From Streptomyces kaniharaensis (GTDB taxonomy: Bacteria > Actinomycetota > Actinomycetes > Streptomycetales > Streptomycetaceae), in the NCBI RefSeq assembly GCF_009569385.1, contig NZ_WBOF01000001.1, positions 930,001 through 994,000 of the forward strand: a stretch of 64,000 nucleotides of DNA. Reading direction: 5' to 3'. How positions within the stretch are numbered: the first letter of the stretch is position 1; each line of letters starts with the position of its first letter. Made by a program: the position numbers and the translations under genes. This document shows, one piece after another, positions 26,668 to 38,578 of this stretch. Below the pieces are notes generated by a model. The model was not told the DNA's origin and ran no database searches. It saw only the letters and a program-made list of their open reading frames with translations.

Positions 26668-27338
26668 TGACGATCAGAGTGCTGCTGGTCGACGACCAGC
26701 CGCTGCTGCGCACCGGTTTCCGGATGATCCTGGAGGCCGAGTCCGACCTGGTGGTGGTCGGTGAGGCCGGCGACGGTCAGCAGGCGCTGGACCAGGTCCG
26801 GGCGCTGCAGCCCGACGTGGTGCTGATGGACATCCGGATGCCCAGGATGGACGGCGTCGAGGCGACCCGCCGGATAGCCGGCCCGGGGCGGGACGGCCCG
26901 GTCAAGGTGCTGGTGCTGACCACCTTCGACCTGGACGAGTACGTGGTGGAGGCGCTGCGCGCGGGCGCCAGCGGCTTCCTGCTGAAGGACGTGCCGGCCG
27001 AGGAGCTGGTGCAGGCGATCCGGGTGGTCGCGGACGGCGCGGCGATGCTGGCGCCGAGCATCACCCGGCGACTGCTGGACATGTACGCCACCAAGCTGCC
27101 CTCGGGCGACGAGGCGCCGCCGCAGGCGCTGAACGCGCTGACCGAGCGGGAGCTGGAGGTACTGAAGCTGGTGGCGCGCGGGCTGTCGAACGCGGAGATC
27201 GCGGCCGAGCTGTTCGTCAGCGAGACCACCGTGAAGACGCACGTCGGCCACGTGCTGACGAAGCTCCAGCTGCGCGACCGGGTGCAGGCGGCGGTGTACG
27301 CGTACGAGAGCGGTCTCGTCCGCCCGGGCACGCTGTAG
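26667..27338 (+). CDS. LuxR/NarL-family response regulator, orphan
   Basis: A 223-aa two-component regulator. The receiver domain (about 1-120) has the DDQ acidic pocket, the phospho-acceptor Asp in VVLMDIRMPRMDG and the Lys of LLKDV. The C-terminal LuxR helix-turn-helix is LTERELEVLKLVARGLSNAEIAAELFVS. No histidine kinase is nearby. The start overlaps the nuclease stop by one base (TAGTG), so expression is coupled to the RecB-like nuclease. Confidence 0.93.
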   Translation: MTIRVLLVDDQPLLRTGFRMILEAESDLVVVGEAGDGQQALDQVRALQPDVVLMDIRMPRMDGVEATRRIAGPGRDGPVKVLVLTTFDLDEYVVEALRAGASGFLLKDVPAEELVQAIRVVADGAAMLAPSITRRLLDMYATKLPSGDEAPPQALNALTERELEVLKLVARGLSNAEIAAELFVSETTVKTHVGHVLTKLQLRDRVQAAVYAYESGLVRPGTL

Positions 27339-27344
27339 TCCCTG

Positions 27345-27440
27345 GGACGGTACGACGGTGGCCCGTCCGCTCCCCGCGGGTACGAGGGGAACGGACGGTA
27401 CGACGGTGGCCCGTCCGCTCCCCGCGGGTACGAGGGGAAC
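27345..27440. repeat. 48-bp perfect tandem duplication
   Basis: Positions 27345-27392 and 27393-27440 are identical (unit begins GGACGGTACGACGG and ends GAGGGGAAC). Each unit contains the left arm and loop of the terminator that follows. Confidence 0.95.
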
Positions 27441-27452
27441 GGACGGGCCACC
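27405..27452. terminator. Bidirectional terminator between response regulator and lipoprotein gene
   Basis: GGTGGCCCGTCC (27405-27416) pairs perfectly with GGACGGGCCACC (27441-27452), with a further inner stem in the 24-nt loop. A second copy of the left arm lies at 27357-27368 because of the 48-bp duplication. It sits between convergent genes. Confidence 0.85.
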
Positions 27453-27471
27453 GCGATGAGAGCCTGTGGTC

Positions 27472-29076
27472 CTACTTGCCGGACCGCCCGATCTCCCAGA
27501 ACCGGAAGACGCCGGTGGTGTCGACGGTGGACTCGACGCCGGTGATGCTGGACCGCGCGGCGTAGAAGGCCTTGTTCTGGAACAGCGGGATGAGCGGCAC
27601 GTTCTCCGCGACGATCTGCTGGACCTGGGTGTAGCCCGGCGCCGCGGCGCCGCGGTCGGCCTGCTTGAGGCCGTCCGGCAGCAGCTTCCCGCTGATCCGG
27701 TTGTCGTCCCAGCCGTTGTGGAAGACGCCGCCGCCGACGATCAGCGGGGCGATGTAGTTGTCGGCGTCGGGGTAGTCGGCATACCAACCGACGATGTACG
27801 CCTGGTACTTGCCCTCGTTCCAGCCCTTCTTGTAGGCGCCCCAGTCGGCCTCCTGCTGGACCGTCACCTCGAACAGCCCGCCGGCCTCCAGCTGCTTCTT
27901 CAGCGCGTCGGCCTCGGCGCTGCCGGCCCGCGAACGGCCCCAGGTGAGGGTGAGCTTGACCGGCATCTGGACCTTGGCGTCGGACAGGATCTTCTTGGCC
28001 TTGGCCGCGTCCTGGTCGCCGTACTGGTCGAAGAAGGCGTTGCTGTGGCCGGAGACGCCGGCCGGGACCATCGAGTACAGCGGCTGGACGGTCCGGGCGA
28101 AGACGTCGCGGGCGAGCGCTTTGCGGTCGATCAGCTGGGCCGCGGCCCTGCGGACGGCGGCGTTTCCGGCGGTCGCGTCCTTGGTGTTGAAGGCCAGCGA
28201 GCGGGTGTCGTTGCTGTCGCCCTCGACGACCTGGAAGTCGGTCTTGCCGCCCTGCTGGTCGGAGCGCATCTGGGCGGCGGTGTTCGGCTCCAGGCTGCTG
28301 TCGGTGAGGTCGACGTCGCCCTTGTCGAGCGCCGTCTTCAGGTCGGCGGGCTTGTCGTAGTACTTCACCGTGAACTTGTTGTTCCGCAGCTTGGCGTCGC
28401 CGGTGTACTTGTCGTTGGGCACCAGCACGACCTTGCCCAGGTTCTTGCCGCCTGACATCGTCTCGACCGAGTCGAAGCGGTACGGGCCGGAGCCGACCAT
28501 CTGGTCGTTGGACAGCACCTTGTCGGCCGGGAAGACCTGGTGGTCGACGATGGCGCCGGCCGGACCGGCCAGCTTGGCCGGCAGGGTCGCGTCGGGCGCG
28601 GTGAGCTGGAAGACCACCTCGTTGTCGCCCTTGGCCTCGACCGCCTTGATCGAGGAGAGCAGGCCGGCCGGGCCGTTCGGGTCGTTGATCTTCTTGGTGC
28701 GCTCGATCGAGTACACGACGTCGGCGGCGGTCAGCGGGTGGCCGTTGGAGAACTTCAGGCCGGCCCGCATCGTGCAGTGGTACTGCGTGGCCTCGCCGCC
28801 GGTGAACTCGCAGGACTGCGCGGCGTCCGGCGAGGGCGTGCTGGAGGCGGCGGGGAAGGCGAGCAGCGACTGGAAGGTGTTGCGCAGCAGCAGCCAGGCG
28901 CCCGAGTCGTAGGCCGCGGCCGGGTCCAGCGCGCTGGTGAGCGCGGTGGTGCCCATGGTGATCGACGTGCCGCTGTCGCCCTTGACCGCGTCGGTGACCG
29001 ATCCGCAGCCGGCCACCGTCACGGCGACCAGGCCGGCGCAGCCGAGTACTGCCAGGCGTTCAGCTGAAGTCTTCAC
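27472..29076 (-). CDS. ABC transporter oligopeptide-binding lipoprotein (family 5)
   Basis: A 534-aa extracytoplasmic solute-binding protein. The lipoprotein signal is LAVLGCAGLVAVTVAGC with lipobox VAGC. The family-5 signature region (RAGLKFSNGHPLTAADVVYSIERTK) and the two-lobed body of peptide/opine/nickel binders follow. No permease or ATPase gene is in the window, so it is an orphan binder or uses a distant transporter. GTG start with AAGGACG upstream. It ends at the duplicated terminator. Confidence 0.92.
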   Translation of the reverse strand: MKTSAERLAVLGCAGLVAVTVAGCGSVTDAVKGDSGTSITMGTTALTSALDPAAAYDSGAWLLLRNTFQSLLAFPAASSTPSPDAAQSCEFTGGEATQYHCTMRAGLKFSNGHPLTAADVVYSIERTKKINDPNGPAGLLSSIKAVEAKGDNEVVFQLTAPDATLPAKLAGPAGAIVDHQVFPADKVLSNDQMVGSGPYRFDSVETMSGGKNLGKVVLVPNDKYTGDAKLRNNKFTVKYYDKPADLKTALDKGDVDLTDSSLEPNTAAQMRSDQQGGKTDFQVVEGDSNDTRSLAFNTKDATAGNAAVRRAAAQLIDRKALARDVFARTVQPLYSMVPAGVSGHSNAFFDQYGDQDAAKAKKILSDAKVQMPVKLTLTWGRSRAGSAEADALKKQLEAGGLFEVTVQQEADWGAYKKGWNEGKYQAYIVGWYADYPDADNYIAPLIVGGGVFHNGWDDNRISGKLLPDGLKQADRGAAAPGYTQVQQIVAENVPLIPLFQNKAFYAARSSITGVESTVDTTGVFRFWEIGRSGK

Positions 29077-29432
29077 GGGGCGCGTCCTTCTGGGTGGGGT
29101 CCGGCCGGGGCCGGAGGCCCGCGTCGGGGGCGCGCGCCCCCGGGGTGCGAAGGCGTGCGCGGGCCTGGCGCCGTGCTACCGCGGGCAGGACGGGATCGCC
29201 CGTCCGCGCGGTGGCAGGGCTGCGAGGGGTGGGAATGAACGGGAGTAGCGTGCCATATCGAACACGTACGACCGATACCCCGCAGATGACGTTTGGGACA
29301 CAGTGAGGCGGGGCAACGGGGCCCGATCGACGAGTTGTCAGACATTGCCCGATTTCTCCCCGGAGGGCTGCCGCGGACGGCCCCACCGGACCTCTTACCG
29401 GCGAGTAGCCCACTCATGCAATGAGATGACAA
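29077..29432. other. Intergenic leader of the lipoprotein gene
   Basis: A 356-bp stretch without a credible gene. It holds a perfect 18-bp GC palindrome (CGGGGGCGCGCGCCCCCG, 29125-29142) about 50 nt upstream of the lipoprotein start. Near 29245-29275 is a short AT-richer segment that could be the promoter. No known riboswitch was recognised. Confidence 0.5.
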
Positions 29433-30137
29433 TCACACGCGCGAGGTGACCATCGAGCGGAGCAGTTCAAGATCCACCTGCTCCAGCGAGGACACCACCA
29501 GCCGCCCGGGCGCCGGCTCGATCGCCGCGACCGAGGGCACCGCGATCACCGGGCAGCCCGCCGCCTCGGCCGCCCGCACCCCGGTCGGCGCGTCCTCGAC
29601 CACCACGCAGCGGCCCGGCTCGGCGCCCAGCCGGCGGGCCGCCGCCAGGTACGGGTCCGGGTGCGGCTTGGTGCGCGGCACCTCGTCCCCGGCGACGGTG
29701 AAGGCGAAGTGCTCGGCGCCCAGCGAGCGCAGCACGATGTCGATGATGTGCCGGTGCGAGGCGGACACCAGGGCGGCCGGGATCCCGTGCGCGGCCAGGG
29801 TGTTGAGCAGCCGCTCGGCACCCGGCATGAGCGGCACGCCGCCGCCCAAAAGGTCGACGAAGCGCTGGTTGATGAGCACGGTCAGGTCGGCCGGCGAGAG
29901 GTCCACCCCGGTCGTGCCGATCAGGTAGTCGATCACCCGGGTCATCGGGCCGCCGACCACCTGGGCGCGGTCCTCCTCGCTCAGCGCGTAGCCGAGCTCG
30001 GCGAAGAGGGAGGCCTCCGCCTGCCACCAGAAGTCCTCGGTGTCCACCAGCGTCCCGTCCATGTCCAGCAGCACCGCCTGCAGGCCGTGGTCGTCCCCGT
30101 GGTCGAGGAGGCGGGTGGCGGTGGAGATGGTGGTCAT
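29433..30137 (-). CDS. HAD-superfamily phosphatase/phosphoglucomutase-like
   Basis: A 234-aa HAD hydrolase, subfamily IA with a helical cap. Motif I is LLDMDGTLVDTE (nucleophile and acid Asp), motif II is LVSASHRH, and the motif III/IV region is RTKPHPDPYLAAARRLG...VVEDAPTGVRAAEAAG. It dephosphorylates or isomerises small sugar phosphates; the substrate is unknown. It follows metH in the same direction after a hairpin. Confidence 0.9.
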   Translation of the reverse strand: MTTISTATRLLDHGDDHGLQAVLLDMDGTLVDTEDFWWQAEASLFAELGYALSEEDRAQVVGGPMTRVIDYLIGTTGVDLSPADLTVLINQRFVDLLGGGVPLMPGAERLLNTLAAHGIPAALVSASHRHIIDIVLRSLGAEHFAFTVAGDEVPRTKPHPDPYLAAARRLGAEPGRCVVVEDAPTGVRAAEAAGCPVIAVPSVAAIEPAPGRLVVSSLEQVDLELLRSMVTSRV

Positions 30138-30197
30138 GGGGGAGTCCTTCCGTCCGTGCCCCGGACGCGCTCGTGGGCGTGTCCCGGGGAAGGCACA

Positions 30198-30225
30198 GGC
30201 CGGCCCGCTGGTGAGCGGACCGGCC
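30198..30225 (-). terminator. Terminator after metH
   Basis: A 12-bp stem with one mismatch (GGCCGGCCCGCT / AGCGGACCGGCC) and a 4-nt loop, 65 nt past the metH stop. Confidence 0.65.
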
Positions 30226-30290
30226 CGTTCAGGATCATCCAGGATACGCCCGGTTCGCCGGGAAAGAGCGAACGCAGTGAGGCGTGGGAG

Positions 30291-33800
<3,510 letters not shown>

Positions 33801-33942
33801 GGGGCTTCTCCCTGGTGCGACGGCTGTCGGCTTTGCGAACCCGCTTGGTCGGGGACGCACGTGGCCAGGGTATCCGTCCTGCGCCCCGGCCCGGAGGAGC
33901 ATTTCGTATCCTGAGCGCTCGACCGCAGGGGGGAGCAATCGC

Positions 33943-35031
33943 GTGACCGGCATACGGACGCCCGCGCGCCACATCGGCAGGGCCATGGGGTCCCCGTTCC
34001 GGGCCTTGCGGGCCCGCTGGCGAGGCTGGTCCCGGTGGCGCCGGGCCCTGGTCGCACTGGCCGTGGCGGTGGCCGTCCCAATGGCCACGCTCGGCGCGGT
34101 CTTCGTCGCGATCCGCCTGCACTACACCGGCGCCGCCTCCGCCGAGGCCCGCACCCGCGGCCGGGACGCCGTCTGGCTCGGCCACGCCTGGGTGGACGGC
34201 CGCAAGAGCGAGGCCGACGTCGCCGCGCTGGCCGATCAGCTAGCCGGCACCGGCGTGCGCGACCTGTACGTGCACACCGGGCCGCTGGAGCACGACGGCT
34301 CGCTGCCGCCGTCCGTCCACCCCCGCGCGCGCTGGTTCACCGAGACGCTGCACCGGGCGCTGCCGCGGATCCGGCTGCAGGGCTGGCTCGGCGACGAGGT
34401 GAAGCCCGAGAAGGACGCCCTGGACCTGGAGGACGCGGCCACCCGGGACCGCGTCACCGCCTCCGCCCGGCAGGTGCTGGACCTCGGTTTCGACGGCGTG
34501 CACTTCGACATGGAGCCGATCCGCCCGGGCTCCGCCGGCTGGCTCGCCCTGCTCGACCGGGTCCGCACGGTCACCGGCGAGCGCGGCGCCAAGCTCTCGG
34601 TGGCCGCCCCGCAGATCGACCCGCTGCCCGGCCTGCACACCGCCGGGATCCTGCTCACCGACCACGGCAAGTGGTGGGACCGGGCGTACTTCACCGAGAC
34701 CGCCCGCCGGGTCGACCAGATCGCCGTCATGACGTACGACACCAGCATGCCCACCGAGCCGCTGTTCGGCGGGTACGTGGCCCTGCAGACCGAACTGGCA
34801 CTGGAGGCCACCCCGAAGGACGTCGACCTGCTGATGGGCCTGCCGTTCTTCTGGGACGACAAGTGGGGCCATTGGGGTGACGCCGAGACCGTGGACGCCG
34901 CCGTCCGCGGCGTCCGGCTGGGCCTCGGCCGCGAGGACGCCCGGCGGGCGAACTTCGGCGTCGCGCTGTACGTCGACTTCGCGTCCACGCCCGAGCACTG
35001 GGCGGCGTACCGCCGTGGCTGGGTGGGCTAG
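33943..35031 (+). CDS. Membrane-anchored GH18-like glycosidase-fold protein
   Basis: A 362-aa protein. One N-terminal membrane helix (RALVALAVAVAVPMATLGAVFVAIRL) is followed by an outer TIM-barrel domain. The sequence LGFDGVHFDMEPI fits the DxxxDxE active-site pattern of glycoside hydrolase family 18, with a plausible catalytic Glu, and QIAVMTYD is the matching strand-6 motif. The substrate (chitin or peptidoglycan-like glycans) is unknown. GTG chosen because GGGGGGAG lies 7 nt upstream. Divergent from metH; the stop is 3 bp from the convergent SRPBCC gene. Confidence 0.75.
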   Translation: MTGIRTPARHIGRAMGSPFRALRARWRGWSRWRRALVALAVAVAVPMATLGAVFVAIRLHYTGAASAEARTRGRDAVWLGHAWVDGRKSEADVAALADQLAGTGVRDLYVHTGPLEHDGSLPPSVHPRARWFTETLHRALPRIRLQGWLGDEVKPEKDALDLEDAATRDRVTASARQVLDLGFDGVHFDMEPIRPGSAGWLALLDRVRTVTGERGAKLSVAAPQIDPLPGLHTAGILLTDHGKWWDRAYFTETARRVDQIAVMTYDTSMPTEPLFGGYVALQTELALEATPKDVDLLMGLPFFWDDKWGHWGDAETVDAAVRGVRLGLGREDARRANFGVALYVDFASTPEHWAAYRRGWVG

Positions 35032-35034
35032 CGA

Positions 35035-35547
35035 CTACGCCATCCGGTGGGCGAGGGCGCCCAGGTAGCGGTGGATGGACGCACCCTCGCCCGTCACGTA
35101 GTGGGACACGGTGCGGTAGAGGGGCTTGCGGACCTCCCCGCGCTCGGTGACGGTCAGCGTGCAGCCCTCCCCCGCCGGGGTCAGGACGTACGTCCAGGTG
35201 CCGCCGTACGGCAGGTCGGGGTCGGCGATGCCCGTCACCAGGCAGCGCGGGGCCTCGCTCGCGACCACCTCGTACGTGGTGTGCCCGTGCCGGTCGTACT
35301 CGCGCCAGCGGGGCCGGCCGCCGGCCGCGGCGGGCAGCCGTTCGACGTGGGTGAGGCCCGGGCGCCAGGCCGGGTAGAGGTCGATGTCGGTCAGCACGTC
35401 CCAGACCGCGCCCGGCGGCTGGGCGAGCTCCAGGCCGCCCTCGGTGACGTGCTCCACCGGCAGCCGGCGGCCCATCCGGTCCGCCGCCACCACCGCGGCC
35501 CCGGCCACTGCCGCCGCGCCCGCGCCGATCCACAGCCATCGGTTCAT
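35035..35547 (-). CDS. SRPBCC-family (polyketide cyclase/START-like) membrane-anchored protein
   Basis: A 170-aa protein with an N-terminal hydrophobic anchor (WLWIGAGAAAVAGAAVVAA). A helix-grip SRPBCC domain follows, beginning LAQPPGAVWDVLTDIDLYPAWRPGLTHVERL, the typical first strand and helix of polyketide-cyclase-like lipid-binding folds. Ligand unknown. ATG start. It converges with the GH18-like gene with almost no spacer. Confidence 0.82.
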   Translation of the reverse strand: MNRWLWIGAGAAAVAGAAVVAADRMGRRLPVEHVTEGGLELAQPPGAVWDVLTDIDLYPAWRPGLTHVERLPAAAGGRPRWREYDRHGHTTYEVVASEAPRCLVTGIADPDLPYGGTWTYVLTPAGEGCTLTVTERGEVRKPLYRTVSHYVTGEGASIHRYLGALAHRMA

Positions 35548-35652
35548 CGGTCCGGCTCCTCACACCCGCCGTCCGGCCCCGTTGTCCATCATCGCGCCGC
35601 CCCGCCGCGCGGGCGCGACACGACCATCAGTAGTCGATCGACCACTATCCGT

Positions 35653-35979
35653 GCCCGATGGGCCGAGGCGGACCGCGCCCGGCCGCCGAACCCCAGGCTG
35701 CTGCGGACCGGCACCGCCTGCCTGATCGCCACCGACGCGCGCCGGCGGCGGTTCAACGGGCTCACCGACCGGCTCGACGAGCTGATCCGCCGTCAGTCCA
35801 CGGCGCACGGCTTCGCCTTCGCGGACGCGCGGGCGGCCTTCGAGAGGCACGGCGTGTGCGCCGGCGGCGGGCAGGAGTGGATCAACGGCATCGTGCTCTC
35901 CCGCCTCCGGGAGTCCTTCCACCCCACCGCCGCGGGCCAGGCCCGCGGCTACCTCCCGGCCGTCGCCGGCGCCCTGTAG
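35653..35979 (+). pseudogene. 3' remnant of a secreted SGNH/GDSL hydrolase
   Basis: Only the C-terminal part of a hydrolase can be read: NGLTDRLDELIRRQ, then HGFAFADARAAFERHGVC, GGGQEWINGIV and ESFHPTAAGQARGYLP. The last carries the catalytic His-containing block (FHPTAAG) of actinobacterial SGNH lipases. No in-frame start with a ribosome site, no signal peptide and no GDS nucleophile block precede it, so about two thirds of the gene is gone. The stop at 35979 is intact. It is read as a decaying truncated gene. Confidence 0.65.
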
Positions 35980-36136
35980 CCACGGCTCCCGATAACCACT
36001 GGCCCACGGCGGCCCGCTCCCCCAGACTGTCCCGGTGCCCGGGCCGCGGCGCGCTTCAAAGCCCGTAGGCTGGGCAGGTAGGGACCATGGAGCGAGCCGT
36101 TCCATGGGTGACGAGAGGTTCGGAGGGAGACGCCGG

Positions 36137-37093
36137 GTGATCGAGCTGGAAGATGTCCCCGAGTTGATCGACCCGGTGATGGTCTGCGCCTTCGAAGGAT
36201 GGAACGACGCGGGCGACGCCGCCTCCGCGGCTCTGGCGCATCTGGACGAGACCTGGGGCGGCAAGGTGTTCGCCGCCCTGGACGCGGAGGAGTACTACGA
36301 CTTCCAGGTCAACCGGCCCACGGTCTGGCTGGACGGCGGCGTCCGCCGGATCACCTGGCCCACCACGAGGCTCTCGGTGATCCGGGTGACCGAGCCCACG
36401 ACCCGGGACGTCGTCCTGGTCCGCGGCATCGAGCCGAGCATGCGCTGGCGCTCGTTCTGCAACGAGCTGCTCGCCTTCGCGCACGAGCTGGGCATCGAGC
36501 TGGTGGTGATCCTGGGCGCGCTGCTCGGCGACACCCCGCACAGCCGCCCGGTGCCGGTCAGCGGGGTCACCTCCGACCCGGAACTGGCCCGCCGGCTGGA
36601 CCTGGAGGAGAGCCGCTACGAGGGCCCGACCGGGATCGTCGGGGTGCTCCAGGAGGCCTGCACCCACGCCGGGGTGCCGGCCGTGACGCTCTGGGCGGCG
36701 GTGCCGCACTACGTCGCGCAGCCGCCGAACCCCAAGGCGACGCTGGCCCTGATCAACAAGCTGGAGGACCTGCTGGACCTGCGGATCCCGCCGGGCGACC
36801 TCGGCGAGGACGCCCGGGCCTGGCAGCTGGGCGTGGATCAGCTGGCCGCCGAGGACAGCGAGGTGGCCGAGTACGTCCAGCAGCTGGAGGAGGCGCAGGA
36901 CACCGCGGAGCTGCCGGAGGCCTCCGGCGACGCGATCGCCCGCGAGTTCGAGCGCTACCTGCGCCGCCGGGAGAACGTCGGGCCGACCGGCGAGAAGCCG
37001 GTGGCCGGGCACGCCACGGCGGAGCGGCCGGCCGAGCCGGAGCCGCCGGGCGCCGCCCGGGAGAGCCAGGACGGCTCCGGCGACGAGGAGTGA
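36137..37093 (+). CDS. PAC2-family protein
   Basis: A 318-aa protein of the PAC2 family, named after the eukaryotic proteasome assembly chaperone 2. It has the N-terminal CAFEGWNDAGDAASAAL motif and the central GALLGDTPHSRPVPVSG and EGPTGIVGVLQEAC segments. The C terminus is acidic and charged, probably disordered. Its bacterial function is not established. GTG chosen because GGAGGGAG lies 7 nt upstream. Convergent with mshC across a strong terminator. Confidence 0.9.
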   Translation: MIELEDVPELIDPVMVCAFEGWNDAGDAASAALAHLDETWGGKVFAALDAEEYYDFQVNRPTVWLDGGVRRITWPTTRLSVIRVTEPTTRDVVLVRGIEPSMRWRSFCNELLAFAHELGIELVVILGALLGDTPHSRPVPVSGVTSDPELARRLDLEESRYEGPTGIVGVLQEACTHAGVPAVTLWAAVPHYVAQPPNPKATLALINKLEDLLDLRIPPGDLGEDARAWQLGVDQLAAEDSEVAEYVQQLEEAQDTAELPEASGDAIAREFERYLRRRENVGPTGEKPVAGHATAERPAEPEPPGAARESQDGSGDEE

Positions 37094-37107
37094 GGCACGG
37101 GCAACGC

Positions 37108-37146
37108 CGAAGGGGCGTCAGGACGACCGGTCCTGACGCCCCTTCG
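37108..37146. terminator. Bidirectional terminator between PAC2 gene and mshC
   Basis: A perfect 16-bp stem (CGAAGGGGCGTCAGGA and its complement) with a 7-nt loop between two convergent genes. Confidence 0.9.
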
Positions 37147-37153
37147 CGGTGTC

Positions 37154-38383
37154 TCAGAGCGCGACGCCGAGCAGGGCGTCCACGGTGCGGGTGACCAGGC
37201 CGGGCGCGCCGGTGTCCTCGCCGCCCTCGGTCTCCTGCCGGTCGGCCCAGCGGTCGACGGCCGCCAGCGCGGCGGGCGCGTCCAGGTCGTTCGCGAGCGC
37301 CGCGCGGACCTCAGCGAGCAGCGCCTCGGCGGCCGGGCCGTCCGGCCGGGAGACCGCGGCCCGCCAGCGGGCGAGGCGCTCGACGGCCCCGTCCAGGGTG
37401 GCCGAGGTCCACTCCCAGTCCTCGCGGTAGTGGTGCGAGAGCAGGGCCAGGCGGATCGCCGCCGGGTCGACGCCCTCGCGGCGCAGCGCGGAGACGAAGA
37501 CCAGGTTGCCGCGGGACTTGGACATCTTCTCGCCGTCCAGGGCGACCATGCCCGCGTGCACGTACGCCCGGGCGTACGGGTGGGCGCCGGTGGCGACCTG
37601 GGCGTGCGAGGCGCCCATCTCGTGGTGCGGGAAGGAGAGGTCGCTGCCGCCGCCCTGGATGTCGAAGGACATGCCGAGGTACTGCAGCGCGATGGCGACG
37701 CACTCGATGTGCCAGCCGGGACGGCCGTGGCCGAGCTCGGTGTCCCAGGCGGGCTCGCCCGGGCGGGCGGAGAGCCAGAGCAGGGCGTCCAGCGGGTTGC
37801 GCTTGCCCGGGCGGTCCGGGTCGCCGCCGCGCTCGGCGAAGACCGGGCGCATGGCCTCCCGGGTCAGGCCGGAGACCTCGCCGAAGTGCGGGTCGGAGTC
37901 GACGGAGAAGTAGATGTCGCCGTCCACCTCGTAGGCGGCGCCGCTGGCGAGCAGCTTCTGGACGATCGGGACGATCCACGGGATGGACTCGACGGCGCCG
38001 ATGTAGTGGGCCGGCGGGAGCAGCCGCAGGGCGGTCATGTCCTCGCGGAAGAGGGCGGTCTCACGCTCCGCCAGGACCGTCCAGTCCTGGCCGGTGGCGA
38101 CGGCGCGCTCCAGCAGCGGGTCGTCGACGTCGGTGACGTTCTGGATGTACAGGACGTCGTGGCCGGCGTCCCTCCACACCCGCTGCACCAGGTCGAAGGC
38201 GTTGTAGGTGGCGGCGTGGCCCATGTGGGTCGCGTCGTAGGGGGTGATGCCGCAGACGTAGATCCGGGCGGTGCCGTCCTGCGGCACGACCTCGCGGACC
38301 CCGCCTGTTGCGGTGTCGAAGATACGAAGGGGGAGCCCCTGACCAGGCAGGGCGGGAACCTCGGAGGCGGGCCAGGCATGCAT
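37154..38383 (-). CDS. mshC: Cysteine--1-D-myo-inosityl 2-amino-2-deoxy-glucopyranoside ligase MshC
   Basis: A 409-aa class I cysteinyl-tRNA-synthetase-like ligase, which joins cysteine to glucosaminyl-inositol in mycothiol synthesis. [16 protein letters not shown] combines a zinc cysteine with the HIGH-like motif, and EKMSKS is the KMSKS motif. The further zinc ligands are HIEC and the SFPHHE region. It is shorter than CysRS and lacks the anticodon-binding tail. ATG at 38383 (HAWPASEVP) matches homologues, although the ribosome site is weak. Confidence 0.95.
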   Translation of the reverse strand: MHAWPASEVPALPGQGLPLRIFDTATGGVREVVPQDGTARIYVCGITPYDATHMGHAATYNAFDLVQRVWRDAGHDVLYIQNVTDVDDPLLERAVATGQDWTVLAERETALFREDMTALRLLPPAHYIGAVESIPWIVPIVQKLLASGAAYEVDGDIYFSVDSDPHFGEVSGLTREAMRPVFAERGGDPDRPGKRNPLDALLWLSARPGEPAWDTELGHGRPGWHIECVAIALQYLGMSFDIQGGGSDLSFPHHEMGASHAQVATGAHPYARAYVHAGMVALDGEKMSKSRGNLVFVSALRREGVDPAAIRLALLSHHYREDWEWTSATLDGAVERLARWRAAVSRPDGPAAEALLAEVRAALANDLDAPAALAAVDRWADRQETEGGEDTGAPGLVTRTVDALLGVAL

Positions 38384-38482
38384 GGGATCGACTTTAACCT
38401 TGCGAACATTTGAAGGCCTAACCAATGCACGAGAATGCACAAGATCGACTGGAATCGCTTCCTGTCGTGGCCTGACCGTTTT

Positions 38483-38494
38483 CGTATCGATACG
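38483..38494. promoter_or_regulatory. 12-bp palindrome upstream of mshC
   Basis: CGTATCGATACG is a perfect palindrome about 100 nt upstream of the mshC start, in an otherwise AT-richer spacer. A direct repeat AATGCAC (two copies, 9 bp apart) lies nearby at about 38425-38440. It is a possible operator; nothing identifies the regulator. Confidence 0.35.
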
Positions 38495-38529
38495 TTGCGT
38501 ACTCCGACAGCTCCGGTGCGCGACCCCTG

Positions 38530-38562
38530 CACCGGCGTGCCCGCTACACCGGCGTGCCCGCT
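38530..38562. repeat. 17-bp tandem repeat between mshC and the kinase-like gene
   Basis: CACCGGCGTGCCCGCT occurs at 38530-38545 and 38547-38562, one base apart. It lies about 15 bp downstream of the kinase-like gene's stop. No function is apparent. Confidence 0.85.
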
Positions 38563-38578
38563 GGACCTGCGTTGCGCG

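Noticed and set aside
33801..33942. Possible cobalamin or SAH riboswitch ahead of metH
   Set aside because: No B12 box or SAH-riboswitch core was found in the 140-bp leader.
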